This document shows, one piece after another, positions 35,539-43,542 of a stretch of 61,557 nucleotides of DNA (position 1 is the first letter of the stretch; every line of letters begins with the position of its first letter). The stretch comes from DASZMX01 sp035551475 (lineage in GTDB: Bacteria; Verrucomicrobiota; Verrucomicrobiia; Limisphaerales; Palsa-1400), in assembly GCA_035551475.1 (NCBI GenBank), contig DASZMX010000128.1, positions 1 to 61,557 of the forward strand, in the 5' to 3' direction. Position numbers and translations under genes: made by a program. Below the pieces are notes generated by a model that saw only the letters and a list, made by a program, of their open reading frames with translations, was not told the origin of the DNA and did not search any database.

Positions 35539-35682
35539 AAGATAGCGCGTTCGTAAGTTCATTATAGAAAGCGGCGCGCCAGCCTCAATCAGGCTACTCT
35601 CGGTCAATAGGTCAGGATTGTGAGGAGCGCTTGATCATGGATTCCACGCTGAACGCCGGAAGCGGGAGCAAGTAGCCTGAGC

Positions 35683-36870
35683 ATGACGATGAGAATCCTG
35701 TATGTGCATGAACGCTTTGGCGCCCTGGCGGGGGCTGAGAGCAACGTCGGGCTAACCGGCCGCGAATTAAAAAAACGCGGCCACGAAATCGCCCTGCTGC
35801 ACGGCCCCGGCACCGGCAAGGGCGAAGAGGCGTGGCGCGAAACTTTTTCGCCGCGTTTCCCGCTGGATAGCGCCCCGCGCGCCGCCGCCGAGCGAGCCCT
35901 GCGGGAATTCGCGCCCGATATTATCTATGTGCACAAAATGGCCGACCTCGGGGTGATCGAGACGCTGGTGCGGTCCGGCCGCGCCACCGCGCGCATGGTG
36001 CATGACCACGACATTTATTGCATGCGCAGCTACAAGTACAATTACTTCACGCGCGCCATTTGCCGCCGGCCGGCGGGGCTGCATTGCGTGACGCTCTGCG
36101 GGGCCTCGCTGGCCCGCAATCGGGCGGGCGGGTTTCCGCTGAAATGGGTCAGCTATAGTGACAAGAAGAAAGAAATCCGGCTGAACCAGGAATTCGGACG
36201 CATGGTGGTGGTCTCCCGCTACATGCGGGATGAATTGCTGGCCAACGGATTTGATCCCGCGCGCATCGAGATTCATCCCCCGGTGCCATTGCTCGGGGAT
36301 CCGGACCTGCAAGCCAACCGCGCGCAACGCAATCTGATTCTTTTCGCGGGCCAGATCATCCGGGGCAAGGGTCTCGACGTGCTGCTGCGGGCGCTCGCCT
36401 TGATCCGGACGCCGTTCGAATGCCTGGTGCTGGGAGACGGCTCGCATCGCGCCCACTGCGAAGCTCTCTCCCGCAAATTGAAACTCGGGGAGCGCGTGCG
36501 GTTTCTCGGGTTCGTGCCACAGGAGAATTTAAAAAAATATTACAGCGAAGGCACGGTCTTCGCGCTGCCCTCGGTCTGGCCGGAGCCCTTTGCCACGGTG
36601 GGCATGGAAGTGATGCGCTACGGCCTGCCCGTGGTGGCGTTTGACGTCGGGGGCATCTCGGACTGGCTGCATGACGGGGAGAACGGCTACCTCGTGCCGG
36701 TGGGAGACGCCCCGGCGCTGGCGCGGCGGCTGGAGGGGCTTTTGCTTGACAAAACTTTGGCTCGGCAAATGGGCCAGCGCGGCTTAGAGCTGGTGAATGA
36801 ACGCTTCGGCTTTAATGCTTACCTCCAAAACCTTGAGGGGATGTTCTCCAATTTGCTTACCGCGAAGTGA
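35683..36870 (+). CDS. GT4-family glycosyltransferase (first gene of glycan cluster)
   Basis: 395 residues with GT-B layout. The N-terminal domain starts RILYVHERFGALAGAESNVG, the glycine-rich acceptor loop. The C-terminal donor domain begins near residue 205 (RNLILFAGQIIRGKGLDVLL) and carries the E-x7-E nucleotide-sugar motif in WPEPFATVGMEVMRYGLPVV and VAFDVGGISDWL. It transfers a sugar from a nucleotide donor to a growing lipid-linked glycan at the cytoplasmic face. It opens the co-directional run of glycan genes, divergent from the yqj-like unit. The sugar is unknown. Confidence 0.93.
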   Translation: MTMRILYVHERFGALAGAESNVGLTGRELKKRGHEIALLHGPGTGKGEEAWRETFSPRFPLDSAPRAAAERALREFAPDIIYVHKMADLGVIETLVRSGRATARMVHDHDIYCMRSYKYNYFTRAICRRPAGLHCVTLCGASLARNRAGGFPLKWVSYSDKKKEIRLNQEFGRMVVVSRYMRDELLANGFDPARIEIHPPVPLLGDPDLQANRAQRNLILFAGQIIRGKGLDVLLRALALIRTPFECLVLGDGSHRAHCEALSRKLKLGERVRFLGFVPQENLKKYYSEGTVFALPSVWPEPFATVGMEVMRYGLPVVAFDVGGISDWLHDGENGYLVPVGDAPALARRLEGLLLDKTLARQMGQRGLELVNERFGFNAYLQNLEGMFSNLLTAK

Positions 36871-36983
36871 GAGATTGTGCCTGCCCCTGATGCGCTCGTC
36901 ACCCATCCGTAACCAATCCAAGTCGCGCCCATTTCTTCATGGCGGCGCCCGATTGCCGGAGACCACTGGAAAGGAGTAAAAAT

Positions 36984-37637
36984 ATGACACTGAAAAGGAG
37001 ATCAGGAGCGATGGGAGCAAAACACATAGGTTTTCAAAATACGCCGCGGTTGGTCGCCATTATTGGCGGCAGCGGGGCGGGCAAGACCTATCTGGCCGGA
37101 ATGCTTGAACAGGAGCTGGGCGGCAAAATCCTGCGCTTATCGTTGGACGATTTTTATCGGGATCGGTCTGCCTGCCCCGCCACACGCCGCGACCGCATTA
37201 ACTTTGATCATCCGGAAGCCATCGATTGGAAAACGCTGGAAGCGGCGCTGGTGCAATTGGCCAAAGGCCGGCCGGCGACGATTCCGCAATATGATTTTGC
37301 CACGCACACCCGCCGCGCCGAATGGAAGACCGTGCAGCCGCAGCCGGTGATCGTGGTGGAAGGTTTGTGGCCGTTGCATCGCGCGCGGATTCGCAAGCTG
37401 TTTGATTTTCGGATTTTTTTGCAATGCGCGGCGGAACTGCGCTTGCAGCGGCGGCTGCGCCGGGACGTGGCAGAACGGCAGCGGACGCCGGAATCGGTGC
37501 TGGAGCAATTTAAGCAGACGGTGGCCCCCATGCACCGGAAATTTGTCGCCCCCCAAGCGACCTGGTCGGATGTGGTGGTGCGGCGGACCCTGGAAGCCAG
37601 GGACGTCACGCTCATGGCGAAACGCATCCTCGGGTAA
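36984..37637 (+). CDS. Uridine kinase-like P-loop kinase
   Basis: 217 residues from the ATG at 36984, which has the strong ribosome-binding site GGAAAGGAG. Walker A is GGSGAGKT near residue 30. The catalytic/substrate loop reads SLDDFYRDR, followed by INFDHPEAIDW, PQYDFATHTR and the lid RLRRDVAERQRTPESV, the order found in Udk/PRK-type uridine kinases. It would phosphorylate uridine or a related nucleoside to the monophosphate. Its location between a glycosyltransferase and the initiating sugar transferase suggests a service role in UDP-sugar supply or an altered substrate such as a polyprenol or sugar. That is inference. Confidence 0.85.
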   Translation: MTLKRRSGAMGAKHIGFQNTPRLVAIIGGSGAGKTYLAGMLEQELGGKILRLSLDDFYRDRSACPATRRDRINFDHPEAIDWKTLEAALVQLAKGRPATIPQYDFATHTRRAEWKTVQPQPVIVVEGLWPLHRARIRKLFDFRIFLQCAAELRLQRRLRRDVAERQRTPESVLEQFKQTVAPMHRKFVAPQATWSDVVVRRTLEARDVTLMAKRILG

Positions 37638-37658
37638 CGGTTGCAACAAGGAAGAATT

Positions 37659-38387
37659 ATGAATACTACGGAACTGGACGAAATGATGAGGAAGCGGCTG
37701 CTCAAAGCGGCGAGCGGCCCTGGTCGCACGACGTTGGAATGCGCGGTCGCCGGGCGGCGCTTGCTCTGGGCGGTGGGGCTCCGCGGAGCCTCGTTGGCCA
37801 AGCGGGCTCTGGACGTGGTGGGCAGCGCTTTGCTGATCATCGCGTTTTTGCCGGTGCTCGCCGTGGTGGCGCTGCTGATCAAGCTCGAAGATGGCGGCCC
37901 TCTGATCTTCACGCAGAATCGCGTGGGCAAATTCGGCCGGATGTTCCGCATGTATAAATTCCGCTCCATGTGCGTGAACGCCGAGCAGCGCATGGCCGAG
38001 GTGCTGGCCCAAAACCAGCATCAGACGGGCGTGACGTTCAAAATGAAAACCGATCCGCGCATCACCAAAGTGGGGCGCTGGCTGCGCAAGCTTTCGGTGG
38101 ATGAATTGCCCCAGCTTTTCAATGTGTTGATCGGAGATATGTCCTTGGTGGGCCCGCGCCCGCCGGTGCCGCGCGAAGTGGCGCTTTACACCCTGGCGGA
38201 TCGCCGCCGCCTCGCCGTCAAGCCGGGCATCACTTGCTTCTGGCAGGTCGGCGGCCGCGCGGAATTGGATTTTCCGCAGCAAGTGGCGCTGGATGTCAGC
38301 TATATTGAGCGGCAATCGATCCTGACGGACTTGATCATCCTGTTCAAAACCGTGCCGGCAGTGATCGGCGGCAAAGGAGCGTGCTAA
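37659..38387 (+). CDS. Undecaprenyl-phosphate sugar phosphotransferase (initiating enzyme)
   Basis: 242 residues from the ATG at 37659 with ribosome-binding site AAGGAAG. One N-terminal membrane segment (DVVGSALLIIAFLPVLAVVALLI) leads into the cytoplasmic bacterial-sugar-transferase domain: FTQNRVGKFGRMFRMYKFRS, FKMKTDPRITKVGRWLRK, LSVDELPQLFNVLIGDMSLV, GPRPPVP and KPGITCFWQVGGR. It lacks the large N-terminal four-helix bundle of WbaP-type proteins and so is a short PglC/ExoY-like member. It moves a sugar-1-phosphate from UDP-sugar to undecaprenyl phosphate, starting the repeat unit. It ends one base before the next gene. Confidence 0.95.
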   Translation: MNTTELDEMMRKRLLKAASGPGRTTLECAVAGRRLLWAVGLRGASLAKRALDVVGSALLIIAFLPVLAVVALLIKLEDGGPLIFTQNRVGKFGRMFRMYKFRSMCVNAEQRMAEVLAQNQHQTGVTFKMKTDPRITKVGRWLRKLSVDELPQLFNVLIGDMSLVGPRPPVPREVALYTLADRRRLAVKPGITCFWQVGGRAELDFPQQVALDVSYIERQSILTDLIILFKTVPAVIGGKGAC

Positions 38388-38388
38388 G

Positions 38389-39243
38389 GTGAGAGCCGTC
38401 CTCATTTGCCCCTCGAATCGAATTGGCGCGGAGGCCCTCAGCTCCGCCGGTTCGCTCTCGGCCTGGCCGCTTTTCGGCGCGCCCCTGGCGGTGCATTGGA
38501 TCGAGCGCTTGACAGCGATGGGCATGAAGCACATCACGGTCCTGGTCGGGCGCCGCGCGGACGATTTGCGGGCGGAAATTGGCGATGGCGAACGCTGGGG
38601 CATTGAAACGAAGCTCGTCAGCGTCGCGCGCGAATTAACCGTGGAAGAGGCGCGCGCCAAATTCGGACCGGCGGACGAGGTGGTCGTGGCCGATTGCCTG
38701 CCCGGCCTCCCGAACCAGCAGTTGTTCGGCAGTTACACCCAGTTTTTTGCCGGCGTGCAGAAGGCGTTTTTTACCCTGGCGCCACGGGGGCGGGTGGGGG
38801 CGCGCGAAATTCAGCCCGGAGTCTGGGTGGGATTGCGCACTCATATCGGGGCGGACGCCACCTTTGAGGCGCCCTGCTGGCTGGGGGAAGATGTGCATGT
38901 GGAAAAAGACGCGCACCTGGGGCCGTGGGCGATTTTGGAAGACCGCGTCTGGGTGGGCGCCGGCGCGGAAGTCGTGCAAAGCGTGATCGGCGCCGAAACC
39001 AGCCTGGGCGTGGCCACCAGCCTCAAGAATTCCATTGCTTTCGGCAGCACGCTGATTAACTGGCAAACCAATTCCATCGCCACCGTCGCTGACTCTTTTC
39101 TGCTCTGCGGTTTGCGCGCGACGCCGTTCAAGCAACGCATTCGCCGCATCTTCGCGCGGCTCGCCGAAAAGCCGGAACCGATTGATTCCGACCCGCCCAT
39201 GGCGATGGCCATTTCCGAACCCGAGCCGGTGGGACAGGTTTAA
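38389..39243 (+). CDS. Degenerate sugar nucleotidyltransferase fused to left-handed beta-helix
   Basis: 284 residues, GTG start next to the previous stop. Residues 1-105 look like an NTP-transferase Rossmann domain (PLAVHWIERLTAMGMKHITV) but lack the G-x-G-T-R-L signature loop (here RIGAEALSSAGS) and a recognisable catalytic Asp. From about 140 the sequence has hexapeptide-like rungs (PGVWVGLRTHIGADATFEAP, LGEDVHVEKDAHLGPWAILE, VGAGAEVVQSVIGAETSLGV), a trimeric left-handed beta-helix. It may be an inactive regulatory subunit, or use the helix for transferase activity. A C-terminal tail is acidic and proline-rich. It is followed by a 122-base gap with only a weak hairpin. Confidence 0.7.
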   Translation: MRAVLICPSNRIGAEALSSAGSLSAWPLFGAPLAVHWIERLTAMGMKHITVLVGRRADDLRAEIGDGERWGIETKLVSVARELTVEEARAKFGPADEVVVADCLPGLPNQQLFGSYTQFFAGVQKAFFTLAPRGRVGAREIQPGVWVGLRTHIGADATFEAPCWLGEDVHVEKDAHLGPWAILEDRVWVGAGAEVVQSVIGAETSLGVATSLKNSIAFGSTLINWQTNSIATVADSFLLCGLRATPFKQRIRRIFARLAEKPEPIDSDPPMAMAISEPEPVGQV

Positions 39244-39365
39244 AAACCGATCACCATGCGGACGGGTCAGGCGTTCGCCCATAAGGCCTAATGGGGGTTT
39301 CCGCACCTGAGAGTCTGCCCGTCGCCTGATTGCTGGAAACTTCCGAGCCGTTTTATGATCGCCCC

Positions 39366-39656
39366 ATGAATATTAAGTTGGAGGGAAACACCGTGCGAAT
39401 CACCGGTTTGCGCGTGCTGGATGAAGCCAACGGCAGCGAGCTCAGAGAGCAGGCGTTGCACACGATCAGCTCCCTCCGCGACCGCGTGGAAGTCGACCTC
39501 TCCGAGACCACCGCCGTCAATGGCGGCGGCTTGGGCGCGCTGGTTTTCCTGCAAAAAGTTTGCGGCAACGTCTCCCTGCTCAATCCCATCGCTCCCGTGC
39601 GGCAAGTGCTCGAACTGGCCCGGATGGACCGCATTTTTGAAATCGTTCAACGTTGA
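39366..39656 (+). CDS. STAS-domain protein (anti-sigma antagonist-like)
   Basis: 96 residues from the ATG at 39366; the TTG-initiated upstream extension is unneeded. It fits a single STAS domain: NTVRITGLRVLDEANGSELR, VEVDLSETTAVNGGGLGALV, ending ARMDRIFEIVQR. The helix-2 site where SpoIIAA-type antagonists carry a phosphorylatable D-S-S-G is VNGGG here, so it has no phospho-serine and should be constitutively in one binding state. It is the only STAS gene in the window and lies 8 bases ahead of the phosphatase-superfamily gene, inside the glycan cluster. Confidence 0.7.
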   Translation: MNIKLEGNTVRITGLRVLDEANGSELREQALHTISSLRDRVEVDLSETTAVNGGGLGALVFLQKVCGNVSLLNPIAPVRQVLELARMDRIFEIVQR

Positions 39657-39664
39657 ATCTCCCT

Positions 39665-40849
39665 ATGAAAAGCGTATTGCCCGTATTTATTCTAGTTGAC
39701 GCGTGTGGCTGGGAAATCATGCGCGAGCGGACCTTTCTGCCGCGCCTCGCGCCGGAGCGCAAGAAGCTGAATTCCGTGTTCGGCTACAGCTCGACCTGCG
39801 TGCCTTCGATCCTCTCCGGCCGCTGGCCGGATGAACATCGGAACTGGTGCTACTACGTATATGATCCGGCCCATTCGCCGTTTAAATCATTGTCGGTTTT
39901 CCGCTGGCTGCCGCGGGCGCTGACGAGCCGCCGCATTTTTCGCCGCTGGCTGACCAAGGCCTTGCGCAACGGGATGGGTTTCGAAGGCTATTTCGATTTG
40001 TACAACGTGCCGTTCGAGCATATCGGGCTGTATAATTTCACCGAGCGCAAAAGTCCGCTGCGTCCGCAAGGCATGAATAGCGGGCCGAATATTTTTGATT
40101 TTCTTGTCAAAGAGAACATTTCCTATTTTGGCAGCGACCCGGACAAGGGCGAGGCGGAGAATTACGCCGCCTTGCTTGAGGCCATCGGGACGGGAAAACC
40201 AGATTTCACATTCTCCTATTGGCCATCGCTGGACGGGCTGCTGCACATGGTCGGAAATCAGTCGTCCGAGATTGCGCCGCGCCTCGCGCACTTTGAGGGT
40301 TGGATCCAAAACGTCTGCGACGCCGCGCGCCAGCATTACGAGGAAGTTCATCTTTACGTGTTCGGCGATCACGGCATGGCCAATTGCGACGAGCATCTGG
40401 ATTTGAAGGCGGTGATCGAAGGGTTGCCGCTGAAGATGGGCCGGGATTACGCGGTGGTTTACGATTCGACCATGGCGCGGTTTTGGTTTTTCAACGACGA
40501 AGCCCGGCGGCTGGTGGCGGCGCGCCTGGCCGAAATTCCCCAGGGACGCATTCTGCCGGACGATGAATTGCGGGAGTTGCGCGCGTATTTTCCTGATCGT
40601 TACTTCGGCGAAATGTTTTTCCTGATGAAAGAGGGCGTCCTGATTGTGCCGAGCCACATGGGTGAGCGCCCGATTCGCGCCATGCACGGCTATCATCCCA
40701 CGGACAAGCACAGTTACGCCGCGCTTTTTTCCAACCAGGAAATCCCGGCGTCAATCACCGCCATTCCCCACATGCACCAATTGATGACTGAGGAAGCGCT
40801 CCAGGCGAAAGCCGCCAACCAGCGTTCCGCTGAAGTCGTTCACGCTTGA
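39665..40849 (+). CDS. Alkaline-phosphatase-superfamily phosphodiesterase/hydrolase
   Basis: 394 residues from the ATG at 39665. The binuclear metal site of the superfamily is complete: D12 in FILVDACGW, D190 and H194 in WPSLDGLLHMVG, D235 and H236 in VFGDHGMAN, and a late His in MHGYHPTDKH. The nucleophile loop reads GYSSTCVPSILSGRWPDEH; the nucleophile is one of S42, S43 or T44. No signal peptide or membrane segment is seen, so it acts in the cytoplasm. Related genes occur in glycan loci and are thought to cleave or transfer phospho-groups. It ends by sharing one base with the ATG of the NRPS-like gene. Confidence 0.82.
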   Translation: MKSVLPVFILVDACGWEIMRERTFLPRLAPERKKLNSVFGYSSTCVPSILSGRWPDEHRNWCYYVYDPAHSPFKSLSVFRWLPRALTSRRIFRRWLTKALRNGMGFEGYFDLYNVPFEHIGLYNFTERKSPLRPQGMNSGPNIFDFLVKENISYFGSDPDKGEAENYAALLEAIGTGKPDFTFSYWPSLDGLLHMVGNQSSEIAPRLAHFEGWIQNVCDAARQHYEEVHLYVFGDHGMANCDEHLDLKAVIEGLPLKMGRDYAVVYDSTMARFWFFNDEARRLVAARLAEIPQGRILPDDELRELRAYFPDRYFGEMFFLMKEGVLIVPSHMGERPIRAMHGYHPTDKHSYAALFSNQEIPASITAIPHMHQLMTEEALQAKAANQRSAEVVHA

Positions 40850-43542
40850 TGGAAAACGCTGCCTCCATTTTGGCCAGGCCCGAGACCGAAACGTCCGACT
40901 GGCCCGGCGCCGGAGCCGGCGCCTGCCCGTGCCTGTCCGTTTTATTCGAACTTCAGGCGGACAAGACGCCGCGCGCCGACGCGGTCCTGGGGCTGGACGG
41001 CCAGACGGTTTCCTATGAGGAATTGAACCGCCGCGCCAATCGCCTCGCGCATCATCTGCGCGCGCGCGGCGCGGGCCCGGACGCGCTGATCGGCATTTGC
41101 GCCGAGCGTTCGCTGGAAATGATCGTGGCCGTGCTGGCGGCGATCAAAGCCGGGGCGGCCTACGTGCCGCTGGACCCCAAATATCCGCGGGATCGCCTGC
41201 GGTTTATGATTGACGATTCGCGCGCGCCCATCCTCCTCACACAAGAGCGGCTCCTGCCGCTCACGGCGGAGGCGCGCACGAACGTCATCTGCCTGGATCG
41301 TGATGCCGCCCAGTGGGCCCAAGGGCCGGACACGAACCTGCCCCCCGCGGCGCAGCCGGACCATCTGGCCTACGTCATTTACACCTCCGGCTCCACCGGG
41401 CAGCCCAAAGGCGTGGCCATGCGCCAGGAACCGCTGATCAATCTCTTGCAATGGCAACTGGAAAATTGGAGCTTCCCGGAACCGGCCCGCACGCTGCAGT
41501 TCACCTCGCTGAATTTCGATGTTTCGTTCCAGGAAATATTTTCGACGCTCTGTTCGGGCGGCTTGCTCGTGCTCGTGGCCGAAGAAGTGCGGCGCGATCC
41601 GGGGACCTTGCTGCGATTTCTGCAGGCGCAACGCGTGCAGCGGCTTTTCCTGCCTTTCATCGCGTTGAAACGCCTGGCCGAAGCCGCTCTCTCGGAAAAA
41701 TCACTGCCGGAAGATTTGAAGGAAGTCATCACGGCGGGCGAACAATTGCGCATCACGCCGGCGTTGGTGGATTTCTTTTCACGGTTGGACGGTTGCACGT
41801 TGGAGAATCAATACGGCCCTTCCGAAACGCATGTGGTGACCGCCTATCGCATGTCCGGCCCGGCGCGCACCTGGCCTCCCCTGCCCTCCATTGGCAAAGC
41901 CATCGCCAATGTGACGGTGCATTTGTTGGATGCCCAGCGGCAGCCTGTGCCGCCGGGGGAGCAAGGCGAATTATATTTCGGCGGCAGGTGCGTGGCGCGC
42001 GGCTATCTGCATCGTCCTGAGTTGACCGAAGCCAGGTTTATTCCCGACCCTTTTTCGCCATCGCCGGACGCCCGCCTCTACCGCACCGGCGATCTCGCGC
42101 ACACGCTGCCCGACGGCAACATCATTTTCGAAGGCCGCGGCGATCATCAGGTCAAGATCAACGGCGTGCGCGTGGAATTAACCGAGATCGAAGCCGCGCT
42201 GGCACAGCATCCTGACGTGAAAGACGCCGTGGTTGTCGCCCGCGAAACAGCCAACGGCGAAAAACAATTGGTCGCGTGCGTGGTGCCGGGGCCGGCCCGC
42301 CGTTTGCCGCCGCGCGAGGCGCGCGAATTCTTGCAGCGCACCATTCCCGCCGCAGTCATGCCTTCCGCTTTTATTCTGCTAGACACGCTGCCGCTGACGC
42401 CCAACGGCAAAGTGGATCGTCTGGCGCTGGCCAAATTGAATCCGCAAGCGCAGTTGGAAGACGATTCTTCGGTCGCCGTGGCGCAGCCGCAAACGCCTTT
42501 GCAATTGCAATTGCAATTGGTGTTCGAGCGTTTTTTCAAGCAGCGCCCCATCGGCATCGACGCCGGTTTTTTCGAATTGGGCGGCGATTCATTAGGCGCC
42601 GTGGCGTTGCGCGTGGAATTGGAAAAGACCGTGGGAAAAGCGCTTTCGCCCAACTTGATTTATCAGGCCCCCACCATCGAAAAGCTGGCCGCGGCGATCG
42701 AGCGCGATGGCGGTGCGGAGTGGTCTTCACTCGTGGCCTTGCAGCCGCTCGGCACGCGCCCGCCGCTCTTTCTCATTCATACGACGCCCGGCGATGTGCT
42801 CGGGTATTCGAGCCTGATTTATCACCTCGGCCTGGATCAACCCTGTTACGGCCTGCAATCACTGGCCTTTCACGAGCCCGAACGCGCCCACACGACCATC
42901 GAGGAAATGGCCGCGTATTATATCAAACACATTCGCGCCTTGCGCCCCGAGGGCCCCTACCACCTGGCCGGCTGGTGTTACGGCGGCGTGGTGGCCGCGG
43001 AAATGGCGCGGCAATTAAAGGCCGCCGGGCAAAAAATCGCCTTTCTCGGGCTGATCGAGACGCCCGCTGCCGCGCCTGCGCACGGCGGAACTCTCGCGCG
43101 CAAACTTTTTTGCCTCGCCAGGATGAAGCCCTCCGAATGGCGGACTTACCTGCGGGAAAAAATCAAATATCATCGCGGCGGCAAATCGCGCAATGAATTG
43201 CGCTTTCATCGGCTCGAACAACGGGATGGCCATGACCCCAAATTCATCGAAGAGCACAACCGTTACCTCGACCGCCTGGAGCTCGTCTATGGCACGAACA
43301 TGCAGGCCTATGACAAGTATCGCGTGCAGCCTTATGCCGGGCCGATCATCTTGTTTAACGCCGTGGAACCCGATCCCGCCGTGATCCGCGATCCGCTTTA
43401 CGGTTGGAAGAAACTCGCGCAGTCCATTGAGATCCGCATGATCCCCGGAAACCACGACACCATTTTGCAAGGGCCGCAAGCCCGCCTCCTGGCGGAAGCT
43501 CTGCGGCGCGATTTGGAGCGCAGCGATTCCCTCACCCCATGA
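40849..43542 (+). CDS. NRPS-like A-T-TE monomodule with Cys thioesterase
   Basis: 897 residues from the ATG at 40849, coupled to the preceding stop (TGATG). Adenylation domain about 25-535: YVIYTSGSTGQPKG, NQYGPSETH, ELYFGGRCVARGYL, YRTGDLAHTLPDG, and K521 in LTPNGKVDR. The residues at GrsA-type specificity positions read D224, V225, Q228, F267, I294, A296, Q321, V329, V330, close to the proline code DVQFIAHVV. Carrier domain about 548-620 with pantetheinylated S581 in FFELGGDSLG. Thioesterase about 630-890: AGWCYGG places Cys (C710) where Ser is usual, and the acidic residue is E737 with H869. There is no condensation domain. It probably activates one amino acid and transfers it to an acceptor from the glycan pathway. 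Confidence 0.9.
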   Translation: MENAASILARPETETSDWPGAGAGACPCLSVLFELQADKTPRADAVLGLDGQTVSYEELNRRANRLAHHLRARGAGPDALIGICAERSLEMIVAVLAAIKAGAAYVPLDPKYPRDRLRFMIDDSRAPILLTQERLLPLTAEARTNVICLDRDAAQWAQGPDTNLPPAAQPDHLAYVIYTSGSTGQPKGVAMRQEPLINLLQWQLENWSFPEPARTLQFTSLNFDVSFQEIFSTLCSGGLLVLVAEEVRRDPGTLLRFLQAQRVQRLFLPFIALKRLAEAALSEKSLPEDLKEVITAGEQLRITPALVDFFSRLDGCTLENQYGPSETHVVTAYRMSGPARTWPPLPSIGKAIANVTVHLLDAQRQPVPPGEQGELYFGGRCVARGYLHRPELTEARFIPDPFSPSPDARLYRTGDLAHTLPDGNIIFEGRGDHQVKINGVRVELTEIEAALAQHPDVKDAVVVARETANGEKQLVACVVPGPARRLPPREAREFLQRTIPAAVMPSAFILLDTLPLTPNGKVDRLALAKLNPQAQLEDDSSVAVAQPQTPLQLQLQLVFERFFKQRPIGIDAGFFELGGDSLGAVALRVELEKTVGKALSPNLIYQAPTIEKLAAAIERDGGAEWSSLVALQPLGTRPPLFLIHTTPGDVLGYSSLIYHLGLDQPCYGLQSLAFHEPERAHTTIEEMAAYYIKHIRALRPEGPYHLAGWCYGGVVAAEMARQLKAAGQKIAFLGLIETPAAAPAHGGTLARKLFCLARMKPSEWRTYLREKIKYHRGGKSRNELRFHRLEQRDGHDPKFIEEHNRYLDRLELVYGTNMQAYDKYRVQPYAGPIILFNAVEPDPAVIRDPLYGWKKLAQSIEIRMIPGNHDTILQGPQARLLAEALRRDLERSDSLTP

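Noticed and set aside
37137..38660. A 507-codon open frame antisense to the uridine-kinase-like and sugar-transferase genes
   Set aside because: It crosses three well-supported genes and has no domain signature.
39280..39303. CCCAT...ATGGG hairpin after the beta-helix nucleotidyltransferase gene as a terminator
   Set aside because: The 5-bp stem is followed by only three T residues; it is too weak to claim an operon end.
39776..39838. CVPS in the AP-superfamily hydrolase as a sulfatase C-x-P-x-R formylglycine motif
   Set aside because: The Arg is replaced by Ile and the Cys is offset from the nucleophile position, so FGE modification is unlikely.
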